This document shows, one piece after another, positions 25,496-38,077 of a DNA stretch of 64,000 nt (position 1 is its first letter; every line of letters starts with the position of its first letter). This DNA is from Manduca sexta. Its lineage: Eukaryota; Arthropoda; Insecta; Lepidoptera; Sphingidae. The notes beneath the pieces were generated by a model. That model searched no databases. It saw only the letters and a program-made list of their open reading frames with translations, and was not told the DNA's origin. A program made the translations under genes and the position numbers. The stretch is taken from assembly GCF_014839805.1 (NCBI RefSeq), contig NC_051130.1, positions 806,001 to 870,000 on the forward strand. Direction: 5' to 3'.

Positions 25496-25680
25496 GCACC
25501 TGATGGTAAGTGGAGTGGGGTCCAATAGAATTTCGACTGACGAGAGATGATTACCCTTCGGCAGTCGAAACAATTATGCCGGCCATTTGGAACCGGAAAT
25601 ACACAGGCTGATCCTGGAACGCGACACGCTTACGCGGGTGACTATGGCGTGTTTTAACACCTGGTGGTCGCTATTCGGGC
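25496..25680 (+). repeat. interspersed repeat family 3
   Basis: Same order of words as the copy at 14711 and a similar length. Confidence 0.6.
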
Positions 25681-26257
25681 GATTGCTTTTTTTCTTTACT
25701 TTTAGCATACATAAAATTCTGGTTTATTTTTATTACCTTCAACATTGCTTACCTCAAAAGAAATTATGTACCTACATAAATATTCACATTAAAGTGAACT
25801 TTCACCGATGAGGTCATAATATACAGATTACGCTGTACGCCGACGTGACCTTAACTCGACCTTCGTGCCGTCAAACTTAAAAAAACAACGCGTGTGCAGG
25901 GAATGTTGAGATATCGATAATGTAGTATTTTTACTATCCAAACTCTTACAAATTATACTATTTATTTAAGTCGATAAACTGGCATTGTGAAGGAACATTG
26001 CTAGTCTTTGCTGGTGGAATTAGTCTATAAAGTTGCGAGTTGCAAAAAATAAGAGCCACTAGCAATGGTAAAATTAACTGAGGCAAAGTCTTGAGCAGGA
26101 GCAAAAAAGGTCTCCAATTTCATGAATTTCGGCTTCTCAGCGTGGTCATCTTTTGAAAAAAAGGTTCTCCAAAGCACCGTGAGAAACTCCGAGCGATTCG
26201 CCCGGTTCGCCTCCCCCTACGGTTGCCACTGGCCACCAGATTTTTTTCAATTGTGTC

Positions 26258-26649
26258 AATAGGGGACTGGCCTATGCTTGATTTTGTACATTATTCTATA
26301 TGTAATGGTTAATAATACGAAAAAGAAGCACTCCTGCGGAAACTGCATACAAATTGTTTAAAAAATGAGCGAGTAATTCATATTTAAAATATTGTAATGT
26401 GCAGAAGTGGGCGCGATGTGGGGATATAGTTTCATCTCTTTCTTTCGCACGCGTCTTAATTCCCGATGACATCACATGTGGGTATTTCGTCTCTTCTCTG
26501 TTTCTTGTTAATTACCCCTTCCACAGAAATTCAAAGATGTATAACTTGTTGATTTTTAACCGGATTTTAATAATTCCTTCTGTGTTATAATTTAAATTAT
26601 GAAAATATTTGATAATAGTAAAGAACAAAAATGAGTCCGGTACCCTATT
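26258..26649. mobile_element. MITE with AATAGGGGACCGG ends
   Basis: About 390 bp with inverted ends AATAGGGGACTGG / CCGGTACCCTATT. The internal sequence includes CATCTCTTTCTTTCGCACGC and ATGACATCACATGTGGGTAT. Copies are at 8095, 11850 and 43279. Confidence 0.7.
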
Positions 26650-26756
26650 AACGAGAAATAATCATATCTCGTCGCTTGACATTCTAAATATTATGCCCCA
26701 CTCCGCTTACCATCAGGTGCAGTACGATCACTTTGCCGAGCCCATGTAAGAGTTAC
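26632..26756 (-). repeat. interspersed repeat family 3
   Basis: AATCATATCTCGTCGCTTGAC and CTTACCATCAGGTGCAG. It abuts the MITE ending at 26649. Confidence 0.5.
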
Positions 26757-26800
26757 CACATATTATGACCAAAATTTAAAAAATCCTAAATTACTCAACC

Positions 26801-27015
26801 TCGCTCTGAGGTCCTGGGTTCGAATCCCAGGTCGGACAAAGTGATATTTGGGTTTTTCTGCTCAGTATCAGCTCAGCCCGGAATCTGGAATTTGTGCCCG
26901 ATATGGCGATAGGCTCGCCCCCTATCACATCATGGGACGGAACATACTTGGCGAAAAGTCGGTGCCCTAGTTGCGCCTCTGCATACCCCTTTGGGGATAA
27001 ATGCGTGATGTTATG
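26801..27015 (+). mobile_element. SINE family 2, 5'-truncated
   Basis: Starts at GCTCTGAGGTCCTGGGTTCG and is otherwise one of the best preserved copies, ending GGGGATAAATGCGTGATG. Confidence 0.78.
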
Positions 27016-27417
27016 TATATAAATTACTAAACTATCGATATGATTTAATAACTTTAGTCACATCACTAAATTAGAAGTCTAGGCAAGAGTATTGAAGTCT
27101 GTTTACGCACAAACTTCACAACGCGGGCTAAACTTCGAACATTAGTTTTTGTGGATCAGCATATATGATATTTACATTGTCAGATAACAAACATTAGTTT
27201 ATGTTGTAAGAAAAAATAAGAAAAACTACATGGAATTTTTTTTTCATGTTTGGTCTAAATTTAAGAACAGGAAACCCTTAGTTCGATATAGATCAGGTTT
27301 TCTAAGAGTCTAAGACTAAATCCCCCAGAAGGTTGACATCTGGATGCCTTCAATCACCTTTCTATAACTTGATAAAATTCTTCTTGTTATGGGTTGTCTG
27401 GCTATGTCCATTCCGTA

Positions 27418-27818
27418 TACAAGGTCATTTTGACCTTGCGTTACTTAATGTAACCACATACTCGTCTTCACCTTTGCTGACATTGTGCCAAAAATCATTC
27501 ATTAATAACGAATATTTTCACCAAAAATCTTGGTTTTAGTTTTCTCATTTTTTGATCATTTTGTAGTTTAATGCGAATGTGGCGTATACGTGAGCGTATT
27601 TCTGACTGAGAGTATGATCTTCGGTGACGAATTTTCCTAGAGTAGTAGTAGTGGCATTAGGGCGCGTAAAATTAAAATTACTTTTTATTAATATTTATTT
27701 TGTTCAAAACTTATTTTTTTTTTACATTTACGACTCAAGTAACTTATTGTAAAGTGTTATTTTCAAGTAGATAAGTATGTGGTTTAATTTAGTAACGCAA
27801 TATCGAAATGACCCTGTA
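27418..27818. mobile_element. 401-bp MITE, second copy (reverse orientation)
   Basis: Same ends (left TACAAGGTCATTTTGACC, right GAAATGACCCTGTA) and TA flanks as the copy at 18477. The internal sequence matches in reverse orientation. Confidence 0.75.
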
Positions 27819-27854
27819 TAATCAAATACGTATGGAGACCGCTACAATTGATCG

Positions 27855-27950
27855 TAACTAAAATAGGGTCTAAACAGAGTCCACGAGCTATGATTACCGC
27901 TCGCCAGTCGAGACAATTATGCAGGCCAATTTGAAACTGGATACCGGGTG
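27855..27950 (+). repeat. interspersed repeat family 3 fragment
   Basis: GGGTCTAAACAGAGTCC, then CGCTCGCCAGTCGAGACAATTATG. Confidence 0.45.
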
Positions 27951-28432
27951 ATTAATAGTGAAATGAACATACCTGATATAAGATTCAAACCTTAGTCTAC
28001 TAATTCTACAAAACTACTTCACCCATGCAACTTGAAAGTCACAATACAAAACATATAACAGTAAATATTTTGAAAATTTTGCATCCGAACCGAAAGTAAT
28101 CTCGTTATAGCGCAACCAATTTCAAACAAAACCGCAAAAACTAGACTTCAGATATTTAGGGTTTATATTTTCATTATTTCTCGTTATCTGGAAGTCACCA
28201 TGCGGCTACATAATTCCCAAAGCGAATAATAAATGTATTACAATGTTTTTACGACCTAAAGAACCAATTTTCTTGTTTATTTGATGTTATTTTCCAGAAC
28301 ATTGAGTAGTCTTTGTTCACGTGGAAACTTAATAATAATTTTGGATAGGGTTTTATATTCAGTAATACGAAGGGATATATAATACAGTAATTCATAGGGA
28401 TGGCGTGTTTCAACGGAGTAAATGACTAATCT

Positions 28433-28944
28433 ATCTATACTTATAATAAATCTGTAGAGAGGTCAATTCTGTACATGAAATATATTTCCAAAATAACTAT
28501 CAGGGGGTGATTAGGGATCGATACTGATGCCAAAAATGCAATTAGTAAAATTTTTGTCTGCCTGTCTGTCTGTCTGTCTGTATAACCGTTATAGAAATAA
28601 AAACTACTCGACGGATTTTAACAAAACTTGGTACAATTATTTTTCATACTCCTGAACTGGTTACAGTATACTTTTCATCACACTACAATTAATAGGAGCA
28701 GAGCAGTGAAGGGAAATGTTGGGAAAACGGGAGAAGCTACTCCATTTTTTAAGCTTCCGTCGCGTGTGCAACCTTAATGGGTAAAAGTTCCTTCGATTTC
28801 ACCAGGATCCCATCATCAGACCCTGACCGGACAATCGGACCACCTGCATACCACCATACATTAAAAAAACATCCCGACAAATTGAGAACCTCCTCCATTT
28901 TTGAAGTCCGAAATCCACGCGGGCGAAGCTGCGGGCGGAAGCTA
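28433..28944 (+). mobile_element. non-autonomous Helitron with internal microsatellite
   Basis: Starts ATCTATCTATACTTATAATA and ends CGCGGGCGAAGCTGCGGGCG then GAAGCTAG|T: a small hairpin before CTAG, as at Helitron 3' ends. A (TGTC) run at 28557-28581 sits inside, a known association in Lepidoptera. No Rep/helicase sequence. Confidence 0.65.
28557..28581. repeat. (TGTC)n microsatellite inside a Helitron
   Basis: Six TGTC-type units (one is TGCC) in the Helitron at 28433. Confidence 0.7.
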
Positions 28945-29669
28945 GTATCTAAATAAGCGAACCTAATTTTTTCTAAGGCACCGCGCAAATGGTCTCATGA
29001 TAATGCGCGAAACAAAATCGCAATGAGTTGCCAATGTAGTTTTAATACATTACTAAGATACCAAAGAGCTTAACCAGTATAGCTGGTTGTAGACCGAACT
29101 ACAGGAACAAATTTATGCTATTTTATTTTAGTTATTAAAATTAAGACGCAAAACAGATTACAATCAAAATTAAATTATTTAGTATATAATTGTTACTCAC
29201 TGCTTTCATATTTTTTAGTACTTTATAATTTTCTTTTCTACTTCCTATTATTATGTTTTAGATTTTAATTCAACATGTTGTTAGTGGTAAATGCTGTGTT
29301 CACCTATTAGTAACACACATATCAGATACTGTACCTTATAGTTTTTTTATAATATTGATTGATGTAATATGTAGTGCTGTTGGTGTACCTTATTACAAAT
29401 AAATAAATAAATAATTGTGCTCCAATGGTTATTACCAATTGATTATAATAAGTAGTCGTCTTATTTGAAGTGGCTGTGTGAGAAGATGTCACAGTGTCCT
29501 TAGATATTAATACAAAAATAACATATTTGCAGAAAGCATGCTAATATGCGCATTAAAAACGTGCAAATCACAATATGGAAAAAATATCAAGTATTTTGCT
29601 ATTTCGCGGTAATTGAGTAACCTAACAAAGGTTACCGACATAGCCCATACGATTAGCAAGTTGACGTAG

Positions 29670-29906
29670 CAGTGGGCCGGGCACATAGCTCGAAGAACCG
29701 ATGGCCTTTGGGGTTGTAAGGTTCTAGAGTGGAGGCCACGTACAGGCAAGCGAAATGTCGGACGCCCGCCTACAAGGACGGACGATCTGGCTAAGGTCGC
29801 AGGAAGTCGCTGGATGCAGGCCGCTTTCAACAGGTCGACGTGGAGATCCTTGGGGGAGGCCTATGTTCAGCAGTGGACTTCCTGTGGCTGAGATGATGAT
29901 GATGAT
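29670..29906 (+). pseudogene. RTE-type LINE, C-terminal remnant
   Basis: Reads QWAGHIARRTDGLWGCKVLEW, then GKRNVGRPPTR, TDDLAKVAGSRWMQAA and EAYVQQWTSCG with a TGA at 29889 and a (GAT) tail. One tryptophan codon of the usual PTRWTDD is deleted in frame. A TAG at 29667 sits where a coding triplet is expected, so it is dead. Confidence 0.75.
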
Positions 29907-30484
29907 AAATACCCTATGCATGATCGCGAAATTTCTATATGACAATCTTCTCATTGTTTGCTCTATGTAATCTTATAATTCTATATGTAGTACAACTAAC
30001 AATTGCTTTAATTAGTTGTGAATCAATGTTTGATTGTATATGTTGTTCGCTACAACAGTCGAAAGTGTCTGCGCGATGCCTTATTGTTATTTCCTCATCA
30101 ATCTCCTTTCGTGCAACTCAATAATGCTATGTAGTATTATCAAAGTTCATGATTCTCTATACATTTTAAAGGGCAATAAATGTTGCTTAAATATTTATTA
30201 TCTGAAAAGATCTCGCTTCAGGCAATTTCTTTAATAAACGGAGACAACGAAATCTTCTACCTTCCGAAAAATAATATCGGACTATGATATTTTGCCGCAA
30301 ATTATGGAATGACTGACGGACCCGAGCACTATATTTAATCGAAGCTTAAAAGAGTACTCACGTGTCTATACATGTTTGTAACACATTCGGCCCAACGCCG
30401 CTCTAGTCCGATTCAATGTGACACAATATTTCTCGTTGAAATAAAACTATTTTACGTATTCCACGACGATTTTTTATATTATAA

Positions 30485-30735
30485 TTTTCTTCCCAAGACA
30501 CTGTTAGCTCATTCTGCGTAGATCGGACCGACAATAGCTAAAACAATTTAAAATTTTGTATACTTGTAAATCGTAGGATTGTAATGTTCTCTTTTCGGAC
30601 GACCAACATCTTAGTCTCCCCGTAACTACGAAGAATACAGTCTTCGAAACGTCGAGAAAAAATTATAACATAATAAACCGCGATAAAATTCCTAAAATAG
30701 TTTTATTTCAACGTCCAACATTTCCGTAAACATAA
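30485..30735 (+). repeat. Penelope-like 3' fragment
   Basis: Starts within the end of the protein (CAAGACACTG ... CTGCGTAGATCGGACC, the DRT codons), then the UTR with CTTCGAAACGTCGAG and a terminal CGTAAACATAATAAA. Untranslatable and diverged. Confidence 0.65.
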
Positions 30736-31071
30736 TAAATTAATATACAATACTTCTCCATTTAATTTGATATCTTTTCAAAAATATCCCTTGTTATAGC
30801 TTTAAAAATTTTACGTGTTGCGGCAAAGGAATTTATCTATCAGAGTTTACTATTGAATGCTGAAGTTGTAAACTTGCAAGTAAATTCAGGTTTACGGCGG
30901 ACATTATTAAAGGTTATATTGATTTTATTGAAAAAATGACGTTACTTGACGTTGCTGAGCTGTTGCTGCTGTAACGTGTTCTGGCATTGCTAAAGTATAA
31001 ACCCTTTTAATGATTTCTGCATTATCTGTCATAGTAGATGCTGCAAATACATGATTAATGATTCCTTCCTC

Positions 31072-31385
31072 GCCGAATTTCAGCCACGCCCCCGGCGGCC
31101 AATCTCAACGGAGATCAGCCAGCTGTGCAGGATATATTATTGTGCACAAGTGTGCGCGCAAAAATACAGGCGCGCTCTCTGTTCCTTCACACCCATAGTC
31201 AGATCAACGGTTTTACGTGCTTTCCGAAGCATGGGGGTATCACAACGGCAATTTCCCGACTCCGAGCTATGACTGAGAATTTTTTATGATGGAAAGACCC
31301 TGTCGCTATTATTTTGGCCCGACCGGGGATTCGAATTCAAGACCTTAGCGCGGTAGTCGTACTCATATTGTGTACAATTAAAACT
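31072..31385 (-). mobile_element. third tRNA-derived SINE family, one copy
   Basis: A GC-richer block containing GTGCACAAGTGTGCGCGC, TTTACGTGCTTTCCGAAGCA, GAGAATTTTTTATGATGG and GGCCCGACCGGGGATTCGAA, in the order known from a widespread lepidopteran SINE. It is read on the minus strand. The tRNA-like head near 31380 is eroded. It differs from families 1 and 2. Confidence 0.65.
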
Positions 31386-31477
31386 ACGCTTCCGAGGTAG
31401 TCAAACACATACATATACAGCACTACACTCTTTACCCTTTTCAGTGGACGGCTCAGGTATAACACACTCACATTTCG

Positions 31478-31626
31478 CCAGCTACGAAAAGGAGGGCCTA
31501 TTGACACTTGCCGGACATATTTCCAGATTCTAGGCTAATACTAAACAGAAACGCCCAACACAATTTTCTCCAACCCGGAATTCCAACCAGAGACCTCAGC
31601 AAGATAGTCGATGACGCCATTACTGC
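31478..31626 (-). repeat. SINE family 2, old partial copy
   Basis: GCCGGACATATTTCCAGATTC, then CAACCCGGAATTCCAACC and GATGACGCCATTACTGC; recognisable by order only. Confidence 0.5.
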
Positions 31627-32192
31627 GCAAAAAATAGTTAACTTAAGATTTAAACACTCATTTCAGTGCCAACATCATTCATGACTGACCTTAAGTAAGA
31701 TATCTAACATTAGTTACTCCTTTCTCGTTCGAGGAGCGCAAACTGTTCACAAAGGCGCCCAAATTTTGCCAACTTCTGGTTTATGCCTTACAATATTCCA
31801 CGTTCACCTTGCAGCCCAACTGACTTCATCTTAGCAAATTGCACTAAATTGCCCCGTCGGATACATAAACGTTATTTCAGCATGTCAAATATTGCCAGGC
31901 CTGCGGGCCGAGAGAGTTTCAAGCGATTTATAGGTCACGTATAATTTGCCAAATAATAGGGTGAGCTTAGTATGTGTAATAAGCTTAACCTTTTCGAGAA
32001 GACGGTATGTTTAAACTATGTGTTAACAAACATGAGTGGATTTTGGTTAGGATTTTTGAAACCAAAACTGCTCGGCTGAGTCGCTCGCGACAATGACGGC
32101 TGGAGTAGTCCGTCATTATTAAGTTTTTTATATTTTGTTTGCATGACCGTGTGTAGATATGGATGTAATACATATTATGTTTATATAAAAAA

Positions 32193-32515
32193 GCGACGAT
32201 AGCCTAGTTGAGTGTGGAACGGACTGCCAAGACGAATGTCCGCAGGTTCAAATCCCAAGGGCACACACCTCTGACTTTTCTAAAATCATGTGTGTATTCT
32301 TTGTGAATTTATCGTTCGCTTTAACGGTGAAGGAAAACATCGTGAGGAAACCTGCATATCTGAGAAGTTCTCTATAGGAATTTCGAAGGTGTGTGAAGTC
32401 TACCAATCCGCACTAGGCCAGCGTGGTGGACTAAGGCCTAATCCCTCTCAGTAGTAGAGGAGGCCCGTGCTCAGCAGTGGGCAAGTATATAATACAGGGC
32501 TGATATTATTATTAT
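32193..32515 (+). mobile_element. SINE family 1, full length
   Basis: Head GCGACGATAGCCTAGTTG through the (TTATTA) tail, close to the copy at 15657. Confidence 0.86.
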
Positions 32516-35500
32516 ATTATATAAATAAATGTATGTGTTTATTTAATGTGGTGCCGTGTTTTTTGTTGTGGACCCTGAAATCAACACCGGGGGATACGTG
32601 CGGATGGGATACTGGAATACCCCGACTTAGTGACTAGGAGCCTGGATGAAAGTTGGGAACGAATGGAAGAAGGAAAGGAACCCTTCCTCCCGGCTTTCTC
32701 CTCTCCGCCCATTCTAAGAAGGCCAGGAAATGTTATCGCTCATAGGCCCCGATGTGTATTGAAACTCAAGAGGTATACACACTGAACTGTGTGTCTAGAG
32801 CCGAGGCAAACGTCTCCCCGTGAATGGGCGTGCATTCGACGAGAAGACCGAGCGCATAAGAATTACCTCGGGGATATATTGCCATGATGCCATACGAAGT
32901 CTCCTGAATCTAGGCCTTCCTAAACTTTTATAGTCCTGTTAAAAATGGCCTGAATCCAGGGAGTTCCTGAGACCTTCATCGAGTTATCTGTACTAATGTG
33001 TCATAATAAAAAATAAAACTAATCTCTATTTTAGAGAACAAAACATCTTCTGTATGTAATTAGTTGGTATTAGAGTCGCTAAAAGCATCACAAAGGTACA
33101 ACAAAGAACCGTTCCGAAGTAGGTCAATAGCGAATTGATTTTGTGAACACTAGGTTTCGGAACTCCATCATCTTTGAGTAGCTAGGTGCAGTTACAAAGG
33201 AAATGCATTTATTGGAATCCGCCTTTCATTTGTCACAATGGTACACTTACTTTAAAACAGAAAGACATTTACTGGGAAATATATTTACAACCCCTCCCTA
33301 TCTTTTTATTTGATTAATTTTATTGCAGGTTGAGACTAATAAGGAATTCTAGAGACTCGCCGAGCTTTATCGCTTGGTGTCAAAAATTCATTGTATTGTA
33401 TTCAGTAGTGGATATGAGGGTGGGATAGTCTGGTTATTATAAAGAAGGTTTTAACCAAATTAGTAAAATTTTAGGATAATAATATATGAAATATGGTTTT
33501 CATAGTAAATATAGTTATCATAATTATGTTTAAAAGGCAAAATGCTCAAGATTTGTAACTTGCAGGTTTGAGATTTTATTTTATCTTTTCTTTATCGTAA
33601 AATATGAGCATTGCGTGTATTTTATACTCCTTTAATTGGTACCCACATCAGAATTAGATTTTAGTACTTTATATTTGTGTTGGAGAATCTTATTGAAATA
33701 AATTATAATTTTATTGACCAGAAGGGAATGCTTATGGCTTTATGTTCATCTATATTTTGAATATTTAAAGAGTAAATAAATAATATTTGTACGTTGGAAA
33801 AGAGCGTGTACAAAGTGTATTTAAAGTAATTCCAGTATGGTTAAACATCGGTGATATTAACTATAATTTGTATAAAATATGTATATATGTAGTGGCTGTC
33901 CTGAGTATTTGTATTGCCAATTCTCTATATTTGTATTGATTGTTCGGCATGTTGGTATCAACGGTTTCGCGAATTCATATTATAGTCTAGCGCATTCGTC
34001 TTCGCTGTTTAGTGCCATATAACGATGCCAATACCTTGGCATCAAATAACTGACTTATTCATCAGTTTTTTATTATAATTATAACATAATTAATACTTGA
34101 AACTTTGATTGACTTAAATAACATTTTTGAGTCATTAATTTATTTACATATTTGAAATTGTTGTTTTTATGTTTTATGAACCTTGTTCCAATTTTTGGAA
34201 TAAAAATAAATGCTAATGCTGATTCTTTAGAATTTTCCCTTTTCAAAAAGTTTCTATTGTAATACGCCTTGAACAAAACCGCAATTTGAACAAAGTTCAC
34301 TGACTTAAGAAGCTCTCGATCTTGGTTAATAGAAATGCAGAGGCGATACGTGCCAGATTCGTCTGTCAAAAACCTAAGCTGCTCATCAATGTCACTTAAG
34401 TTTTTATGGTGTGTGGGTGTTTGGCAAGAATCCTGAGCATGTGTAGGCGGCGTTGTATTACTAAGACGCGGGGTGATTTATGTGCTGATACTTTATGACC
34501 TGAAGTGGGATGAGACTCGTGATTTTTTTAATACCGACACGACAAACTAACTACGCTGAAGCGGTGTCCAGGTAGAGAATGATTCAAAAATGAAGAAATA
34601 ACACATATCGTACCTTATCAGAGTTCTCCATAAGAATTTCGAAGGTATGTGACTGCTAACCCGCACTAGGCCAGCGTGGTGGACTAACTCTGAAAATCTT
34701 CTCAACAGCAAGAGATCCGTGCTCTACAGTTTGCTTTATATGTAAAAGAAAAGCTGGAATTATTATTTTTATTGTTACACTTTTTAAGTATATTGAAAGG
34801 TTAGCTTATGGTGGGGCACTTGACGCCAATTTACTCTAAATTATAATAAAATCGTAGTTATTTTGTTTGTTCATTAGATATTCATGGAAAAAAACTGAAT
34901 GATGCTAGCCATAAGTAATAGAACTGCGGGCAAACCCGCGACTAACACCAAGTAAAAAATAAAAGTATTAGTCCCTCTACGCAAAATAAATTAACTATTT
35001 ATAACAATATCGTAATGGAAAACCTCAGCGAACTATAATACTTAAAGATACAAGGTTAATAAACGGACGATTTGAGCTCCCAACGGCGCAACAAAGCTTT
35101 TAGTAGATCGCAGGACAATCCCTCACACCCAGGATTATCGGCACACTATATCCAAGAAAAAAAACCCGAAATACAGTGGGGGGATTCAGATCTCCTTTGG
35201 GGCGAAATGGTGTGTTATTTTAGTGAACGGAATGTAATTTTGTGAAGTACCGTTGGAGCGAAGTTTATTTTTCACGGAAAGAAAATTTTATGTTTACAAA
35301 TAATAAAGTATCAGATCACTTTTTACGGGTAAACCATAAACCATTTATTTCTCTACACACAAATAAATACAACAAAGACAAAGTATAAAAGAAAAAAAAA
35401 CACACAGTTAACAATACCAGACACACAACGGATTCCTCGCATGATGTGTGGTAGAAGGGATACCAGCTCAGTATACGCTGTGAAACAGCATTGATTTTCA

Positions 35501-36379
35501 GCTGAACCCCACTATACTTACTATTATTTTCTCAATGTTTTAATGTAACGTAATTTAGGAAAATTTTAACGTGTTATGCTAAGGCACCGCACAGACGCTA
35601 TCAGCAAAATTCCTTCAACAAAATTATTTGAAGTATCAAGTTTTGTAGTAATTAAATGTAACCGAAATATTGTTAACTCTATGCCGTCATATCGAATGTA
35701 GTTTCAACTGCAGGCCGTTTTAATCCCATGATCAGTAATTACATTAAATACAATCCTTCAAACGGAGCACAGCAATGATTGCCAGAGAACAAAGTGACGG
35801 CAATCATTAGCTACCTGATACTAGTAATTTTATAAGTAATTGTGCTAATAAGCGCGAGATTTCAATTTGAATCTTTTCAACTATGCCTGAATTTTTGTTT
35901 TTAAACTGTGCGAAAGAACTGATCTTCCAAGAAATGATTTTCCAATTTCCTTTACCACAAATTGGACTGTTTCATTAACATAAACTAATACTACAATTTA
36001 TTAAGTCATTATGCCATGAATACCCACAATTCGAGTTCACAAATCGGATTGTAAATACGCATCGATTCCTCACGCAGTCACGCGGATGCGAGCTTCGCTC
36101 CATGTTGGAGCCGTGAAATATTAATAGTTTATTAAATTAATTTGTTATAAGGATTTGTTACGGTTTCATCAGCGTGAAAAGCATTTATTTTAAAAAGTCA
36201 CTAAATTGTAGCAACACACGTCGATATTTGAAAGCGGCAGCGACTTTATAATTAAATATTCAAGTATTTATTATAGATATCAAATAGCAAGGTAAAAAGT
36301 TTCTTCTATGTTAATTCGGGATATGATCTATATGGTTGGCATATTTCGTCCAAATCGGTTTACATTACATTGCCCACAA
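32516..36379. other. gene-poor stretch
   Basis: 32530-32990 is less AT-rich than its surroundings (CCTTCCTCCCGGCTTTCTCC and GAAACTCAAGAGGTATACAC lie in it) and may be an unrecognised retroelement piece; no frame supports a protein. 33000-34613 and 34731-36379 are AT-rich with no recognised feature. A 96-codon minus-strand frame at 34079-34369 has no motif I know and AT-rich codon use, so I do not call it a gene. Confidence 0.45.
34614..34730 (+). repeat. SINE family 1 fragment
   Basis: Diverged body piece with CGCACTAGGCCAGCGTGGTG. Confidence 0.6.
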
Positions 36380-36490
36380 CGTCTTCCGAAACACAAGCCT
36401 GCACACTGTTGCTTGATAGAAATAGACTTTGCGGTGATACCCAGATAGCCCCTCGCATTAGAGAGACCTTCTACCAGTTAATAATTAGAC
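36380..36490 (-). repeat. poly(A)-tailed repeat fragment
   Basis: CTTCCGAAACACAAGCCTGC and GCGGTGATACCCAGATAGCC, without the tail end. Confidence 0.45.
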
Positions 36491-36748
36491 AAGTAGCTGA
36501 TTAATGTGCTTATATCATAAATGCTAATAGTAAATATGCAGATACGGTAATATGTGCAATAAACTATGTTGTATTGAATGTCGCCTTTTCAAATGCAGCA
36601 ATGTTATGTGGAGCTTCTATGATTACATGTTGAATTTATATTGCATATTTTCGACTATGGACTGGTATTACATTGATTTTCTGTTTATTACTGGGTAGCG
36701 GATCTTTTGTATGTGTGAATGATGTGTACGTGTCATTGGTATTAGTCT

Positions 36749-37302
36749 AAGAGCCCGTGAACCCCAGACCTTCGTTATTTTATAAAAGCTGAAAGTTTGT
36801 CAGCGCCTGCTCCCAACACAGGTAACAACGATGGACCATTATGAAGTTTGGGCTACAGTGGCTTTGGCAGGTACACGGTACTAAAGGTGTGTAAAAGGTG
36901 TGTGTGTATCAAAAACGTCTGGCTAACGAGGAAACATTATTTACTTATTACCATTATTTACTCAAGTACTATATATAAAAATCAGCTTTTATACTATAAC
37001 GTAAATAAAATTATAATTTCATGAACATTAAGGGTGTCTGGCAAGGGATTGCCACGATGTTAAGTGTCTGTCAATGAATAACGTGATTTTTAATAATTTT
37101 CTGAAGGTAATACCATAAAATCTCACTTTATTATTTGATGAAACTAGATCGGTATTTTACACACCTTTAGTACCGTGTACCTGCCAAAGCCACTGTAGCC
37201 CAAGCTTCATAATGGCCCATCGTTGTTACCTGTGTTGGGAGCATGCGCTGACAAACTTTCAGCTTTTATAAAATAACGAAGGTCTGGGGTTCACGGGCTC
37301 TT
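36749..37302. mobile_element. 554-bp element with 148-bp terminal inverted repeats
   Basis: 36749-36896 and 37155-37302 are inverted copies with only a few mismatches (AAGAGCCCGTGAACCCC at each outer end, CTAAAGGTGTGTAAAA at each inner end). The 258-bp centre is AT-rich and codes for nothing. No target duplication was evident. It is a foldback or long-TIR MITE of unknown superfamily. Confidence 0.75.
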
Positions 37303-37394
37303 GCTCTATATGATTACACAAAATATATGTGAAAGATAACTCCTATTTGTGTTTTTATTTTATTCTTTATTCTTGTACTAATAAAATATTTAAA

Positions 37395-37613
37395 ATTTAG
37401 ACTTGGCGCTCGAGGTTACCGACATGTGGAATGTGAACTCTACAATTATTGTCCTGATTGTCGGTTCTGCGCATGAGTTGATATCAAAGAGCCTCGACCA
37501 ACATCTTCAGAAGCTCTCAATTCTCTATTGAGTCGGGGCCAAGATGTAGAAAGCAGTATTGTTGGGCACAGAGCGCATTGTGAGGCGATTCCTCATTCTG
37601 TATCCTCAAATAC
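37395..37613 (+). pseudogene. second copy of the same LINE fragment, decayed
   Basis: LDLALEVTDMWNVNSTIIV, SAHELISKSLDQHLQKLS, then stop codons, then GTERIVRRFLILYP. Colinear with the C-terminal half of 59684-60095. Confidence 0.6.
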
Positions 37614-37982
37614 GTCAACTCTTTTTCATGACCGTCAATCATGAATGTAAATTAAGTATTATCATTGATTCGAGTAAAAATTCAACCTTATTTTTATTCC
37701 ATCTGGTGCCATATCTCCAATTCCCACCCTGGCCCAAAGCGATAGATTTATTAGAATAGAAAGGCGGGTAGTGGAGTGGATGTACTGATACGTAATTTAT
37801 GGGCCAAAAAGTAGGGGCTGCGGGATTTTCTTTAATGATAAGATGTTACACTTGGCCGACGAAGCGTGGCTTAATCGCGAAGGGTTTATCTCGATTGCGT
37901 TAATGGACTTCAAATGGTGTTGGAAATGCGTCGTCGCGTATGAGATCTGGAATGTCAGATTTTTTTTTAATAAGCTTGGAAA

Positions 37983-38077
37983 CGTTTCTGCACCTGATGG
38001 TGAATTGAGTGAGGTCCAGATAGTGTTGACTGACGATTTATAATTCCCTCGACAGTCGGCACAATTATGCCGGCGTA
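37983..38077 (+). repeat. interspersed repeat family 3 fragment
   Basis: TGCACCTGATGGTGAATTGAG and CAGTCGGCACAATTATGCC. The rest is missing. Confidence 0.55.

Larger units (their letters stand above)
21604..32192. other. unassigned stretches, 21.6-32.2 kb
   Basis: Nothing recognised in 21604-22210, 22487-24481 (includes a short GC-rich patch around 22800-22910), 25681-26257, 27016-27417, 27951-28432, 28945-29669, 29907-30484, 30736-31071 and 31627-32192. Confidence 0.5.

Noticed and set aside
34079..34369. 96-codon minus-strand frame
   Set aside because: No recognised motif, AT-rich codon use, no splice partners or polyadenylation context. It could be chance in AT-rich DNA.
36749..37302. 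LTR retrotransposon
   Set aside because: The terminal repeats are inverted, not direct, and there is no coding interior.
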